Origin: an uncultured Spirochaetales bacterium
GTDB taxonomy: Bacteria; Spirochaetota; Spirochaetia; Sphaerochaetales; Sphaerochaetaceae
NCBI GenBank assembly: GCA_949285905.1
Contig: CASDZV010000044.1
Coordinates: forward strand, 1 to 51,464
Direction: 5' to 3'
DNA length: 51,464 nt
Part shown: one piece after another, positions 49,916 to 51,464 of the stretch
Layout: each line of letters starts with the position of its first letter
Position numbering within the stretch: the stretch's first letter is position 1
Notes under the pieces: model-generated
The model's input: only the letters and a program-made list of their open reading frames with translations
What the model was told of the DNA's origin: nothing
The model's database searches: none
Position numbers and translations under genes: made by a program

Positions 49916-50920
49916 ATGACATTCGCTGAAAAAATGAAGGGACTTGCAAAAGAAGCGGCTAAGAATCTCGTTCTTGCAGAGGGACTTGAGCCAAGAACTG
50001 TCAATGCAGCCAGGAAGATTGTCGACGAAGGGCTTGCAGCTTCTGTAACACTTGTTGGCAACGAAGCTGCTGTCAGAGCAAATGCCGAGAAGCTCGGCGT
50101 ATCGCTTGATGGTATAAAAATCAGCGACCCAGAGGCTTCTGAGAAGAAGAACGAATTTGCTCATGAATACTATGAAATGAGAAAACACAAGGGCATGACA
50201 GAAGAACAGGCTCTTATAGACATCGTGGATGAACTGAGATGGGGCGCGATGATGGTTCATCTTGGATACGCAGATGCGATGGTTGCAGGCGCTGAGTCCA
50301 CAACAGCGAATGTGCTTCGCGCTGCATTTACCATCATCAAGTGCAAACCAGGTATCAAGAGCGCTTCCTCATGCTTTGTCATGGCAACAGACAAGACACA
50401 GTACGGCCACAATGGCGCATTCATCTTCGCAGACTGCGCAACAATTCCAAATCCTACTGCTGAGCAGCTTGCTGAAATCGCTGAGGAATCAGCAGCGTCC
50501 TGCCGTACATTCCTCGGAACAGAGCCTAAGATTGCGCTCCTTTCATATTCATCAAAAGGCTCTGCAAAGGGTGAGCTGATTGACAAAGTCACAACAGCAC
50601 TCTCATTGGTTAAGGAGAAGTGCCCTGAACTTGAGGTCGATGGAGAGCTTCAGCTCGATGCAGCTATCGTTCCAGAGGTAGCAGCTCTCAAAGCAAAGGG
50701 CTCAGCAGTCGCTGGACACGCTAACACGCTCATCTTCCCAGACCTGCAGGCAGGCAATATCGGCTACAAGCTTGTACAGCGCCTTGCAGGAGCTGAGGCA
50801 TACGGCCCGATACTCCAGGGATTCGCAAAACCTGTATCAGATCTTTCCAGAGGCTGCTCCGTTGAAGACATTGTCGTCACATCAGCAATCACACTGGCAC
50901 AGGCTGGTGCACTGAAATAA
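49916..50920 (+). CDS. pta: Phosphate acetyltransferase
   Basis: 334 residues, the single-domain Pta form. LVLAEGLEPRTVNAARKIVD, GYADAMVAGAESTTANVLRAA, PGIKSASSCFVM and the C-terminal GYKLVQRLAGAEAYGPILQG are the family landmarks. It interconverts acetyl-CoA and acetyl phosphate, feeding acetate kinase for ATP in fermentation. I used the ATG with AAAGGAGAAAG upstream; the reading from 49868 passes through the promoter palindrome. It ends at a hairpin terminator. Confidence 0.93.
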   Translation: MTFAEKMKGLAKEAAKNLVLAEGLEPRTVNAARKIVDEGLAASVTLVGNEAAVRANAEKLGVSLDGIKISDPEASEKKNEFAHEYYEMRKHKGMTEEQALIDIVDELRWGAMMVHLGYADAMVAGAESTTANVLRAAFTIIKCKPGIKSASSCFVMATDKTQYGHNGAFIFADCATIPNPTAEQLAEIAEESAASCRTFLGTEPKIALLSYSSKGSAKGELIDKVTTALSLVKEKCPELEVDGELQLDAAIVPEVAALKAKGSAVAGHANTLIFPDLQAGNIGYKLVQRLAGAEAYGPILQGFAKPVSDLSRGCSVEDIVVTSAITLAQAGALK

Positions 50921-50928
50921 TCGTTTCT

Positions 50929-50960
50929 GAGACCTGTCAGATGGCAGGTCTCATATTTTC
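50929..50960 (+). terminator. Terminator of pta
   Basis: GAGACCTG, 8-base loop, CAGGTCTC (8-bp perfect stem), then ATATTTTCTT. It begins eight bases after the stop and overlaps the end of rsmA on the other strand, so it may also affect that transcript. Confidence 0.75.
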
Positions 50961-51464
50961 TTCAGAGCTTCCATTAATGAAACAAGCGTACCGAAGCTCA
51001 GTATCTCTGCCCTCTCTGTTCCCGTCAGTGATGAATCACGGAATGCTCCTTCTATCGGTGCCTTTCCTTTCGATGAGAAAAGCGGTGATGACAGAAGATT
51101 ATTGCGTATTGTCTTCCGCCTCTGGGCGAAGAGTGCTCTGACCATTGAAAGGAAAAATGCTCTGTCTTCATCCGGGATAAGGCTCTTACTGCGCTTGTTC
51201 ATCACAACAACAGCACTATCAACATTAGGTGCCGGATAAAACGATCCTGAACGTATAGTGAAAGCGGTCGAGTTTGTATAATCCAGCTGCGTAAGCACTG
51301 AAAATGAGGAGTATGCTGCAGACCCCGGTTCCGCCGCCATCCTGTCAGCGACCTCTTTCTGCAATGTGAAAACCATCCGTTCAGGCAAATAGCTGTTTTC
51401 AATCAGTCTTGCAATAATCTGAGAGCCCACGTTATATGGGAGGTTACCTACAATAGATGAGAAT
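50951..51464 (-). CDS. rsmA: 16S rRNA dimethyladenosine transferase (KsgA), C-terminal part
   Basis: The gene runs off the right edge; 170 codons are visible. The first residues at the edge read FSSIVGNLPYNVGS, containing the NLPY catalytic motif, then LQKEVADRMAAEPGSAAYSS, the PAPNVDSAVVVM loop and the C-terminal helical domain (RALFAQRRKTIRNNLL). It dimethylates two adenosines at the 3' end of 16S rRNA. The stop codon lies within the pta terminator. Confidence 0.93.
   Translation of the reverse strand, partial: FSSIVGNLPYNVGSQIIARLIENSYLPERMVFTLQKEVADRMAAEPGSAAYSSFSVLTQLDYTNSTAFTIRSGSFYPAPNVDSAVVVMNKRSKSLIPDEDRAFFLSMVRALFAQRRKTIRNNLLSSPLFSSKGKAPIEGAFRDSSLTGTERAEILSFGTLVSLMEALKKI

Overview
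The window looks like a compact chromosomal segment of an anaerobic spirochaete, most likely a Sphaerochaeta-like member of the Spirochaetota. This is an inference from the style of the exported binding proteins (short signal peptides ending in A-GGSGES or ASGTEE), the eukaryote/archaea-type single-chain glycyl-tRNA synthetase, the pairing of GluRS with a separate GlnRS, and fermentation-type genes such as pta. It was not checked by any database search. No rRNA, CRISPR array, transposase or phage gene was seen. No stretch above 300 bases lacks a gene; the largest gaps (8616-8862, 27202-27410, 24144-24329) hold promoters, repeats and terminators.

Layout. At the left edge is the start of a ribbon-helix-helix-like regulator with a palindrome next to its ribosome binding site, then a zinc-ribbon/flavin-binding fusion. 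From 8615 down to 864 runs a continuous minus-strand series: a RloA/RloB (AbiL-like) defence pair, a membrane-anchored LuxR regulator, an alpha/beta hydrolase and three aminoacyl-tRNA synthetases (gltX, glyS, tyrS). Then come a lipoprotein, a degenerate PdxA-like protein, a 46-residue extremely acidic ORF and an orphan binding protein of the TrpX type.

The most unusual block is the minus-strand operon from 24143 down to 12253. It encodes an oligopeptide-type ABC transporter (oppBCDF), three tandem TPR-repeat paralogues, the matching binding protein, a DhaK/DhaL kinase pair and two paralogous amidohydrolases, one of which has lost metal ligands. A YesM/YesN-type sensor kinase and AraC-type response regulator lie immediately upstream, and two copies of a 13-bp direct repeat exactly 20 bp apart sit in front of oppB. 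I read it as a catabolic unit: import an amide-containing compound, cleave it, and phosphorylate a short keto-sugar product. The substrate is unknown.

Next, on the plus strand, is a TrpXYZ-type ABC transporter (binding protein, permease, ATPase), a MATE exporter and a tryptophanase/tyrosine phenol-lyase family enzyme, suggesting aromatic amino acid uptake and cleavage. A tRNA-Thr follows, then aroH (chorismate mutase), an aldose-epimerase relative, a methyltransferase, an ApbE lipoprotein, a Cof-type phosphatase, a half-length PfkB-like protein, glnS, an amidohydrolase, an AraC regulator and an MFS transporter. A stand-alone RlmK-type rRNA methyltransferase then carries a roughly 200-residue Arg/Asp/Tyr-rich tail. 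The right end has a YjcQ-like protein, cysE, mtaB, tyrA, a BspA-type leucine-rich-repeat protein, pta and the end of rsmA.

Two global patterns stand out. Many genes lacking a Shine-Dalgarno sequence have a -10-like hexamer (often extended, TGn) ending exactly six bases before the start codon, as expected for leaderless mRNAs. Convergent neighbours also often overlap at their 3' ends.
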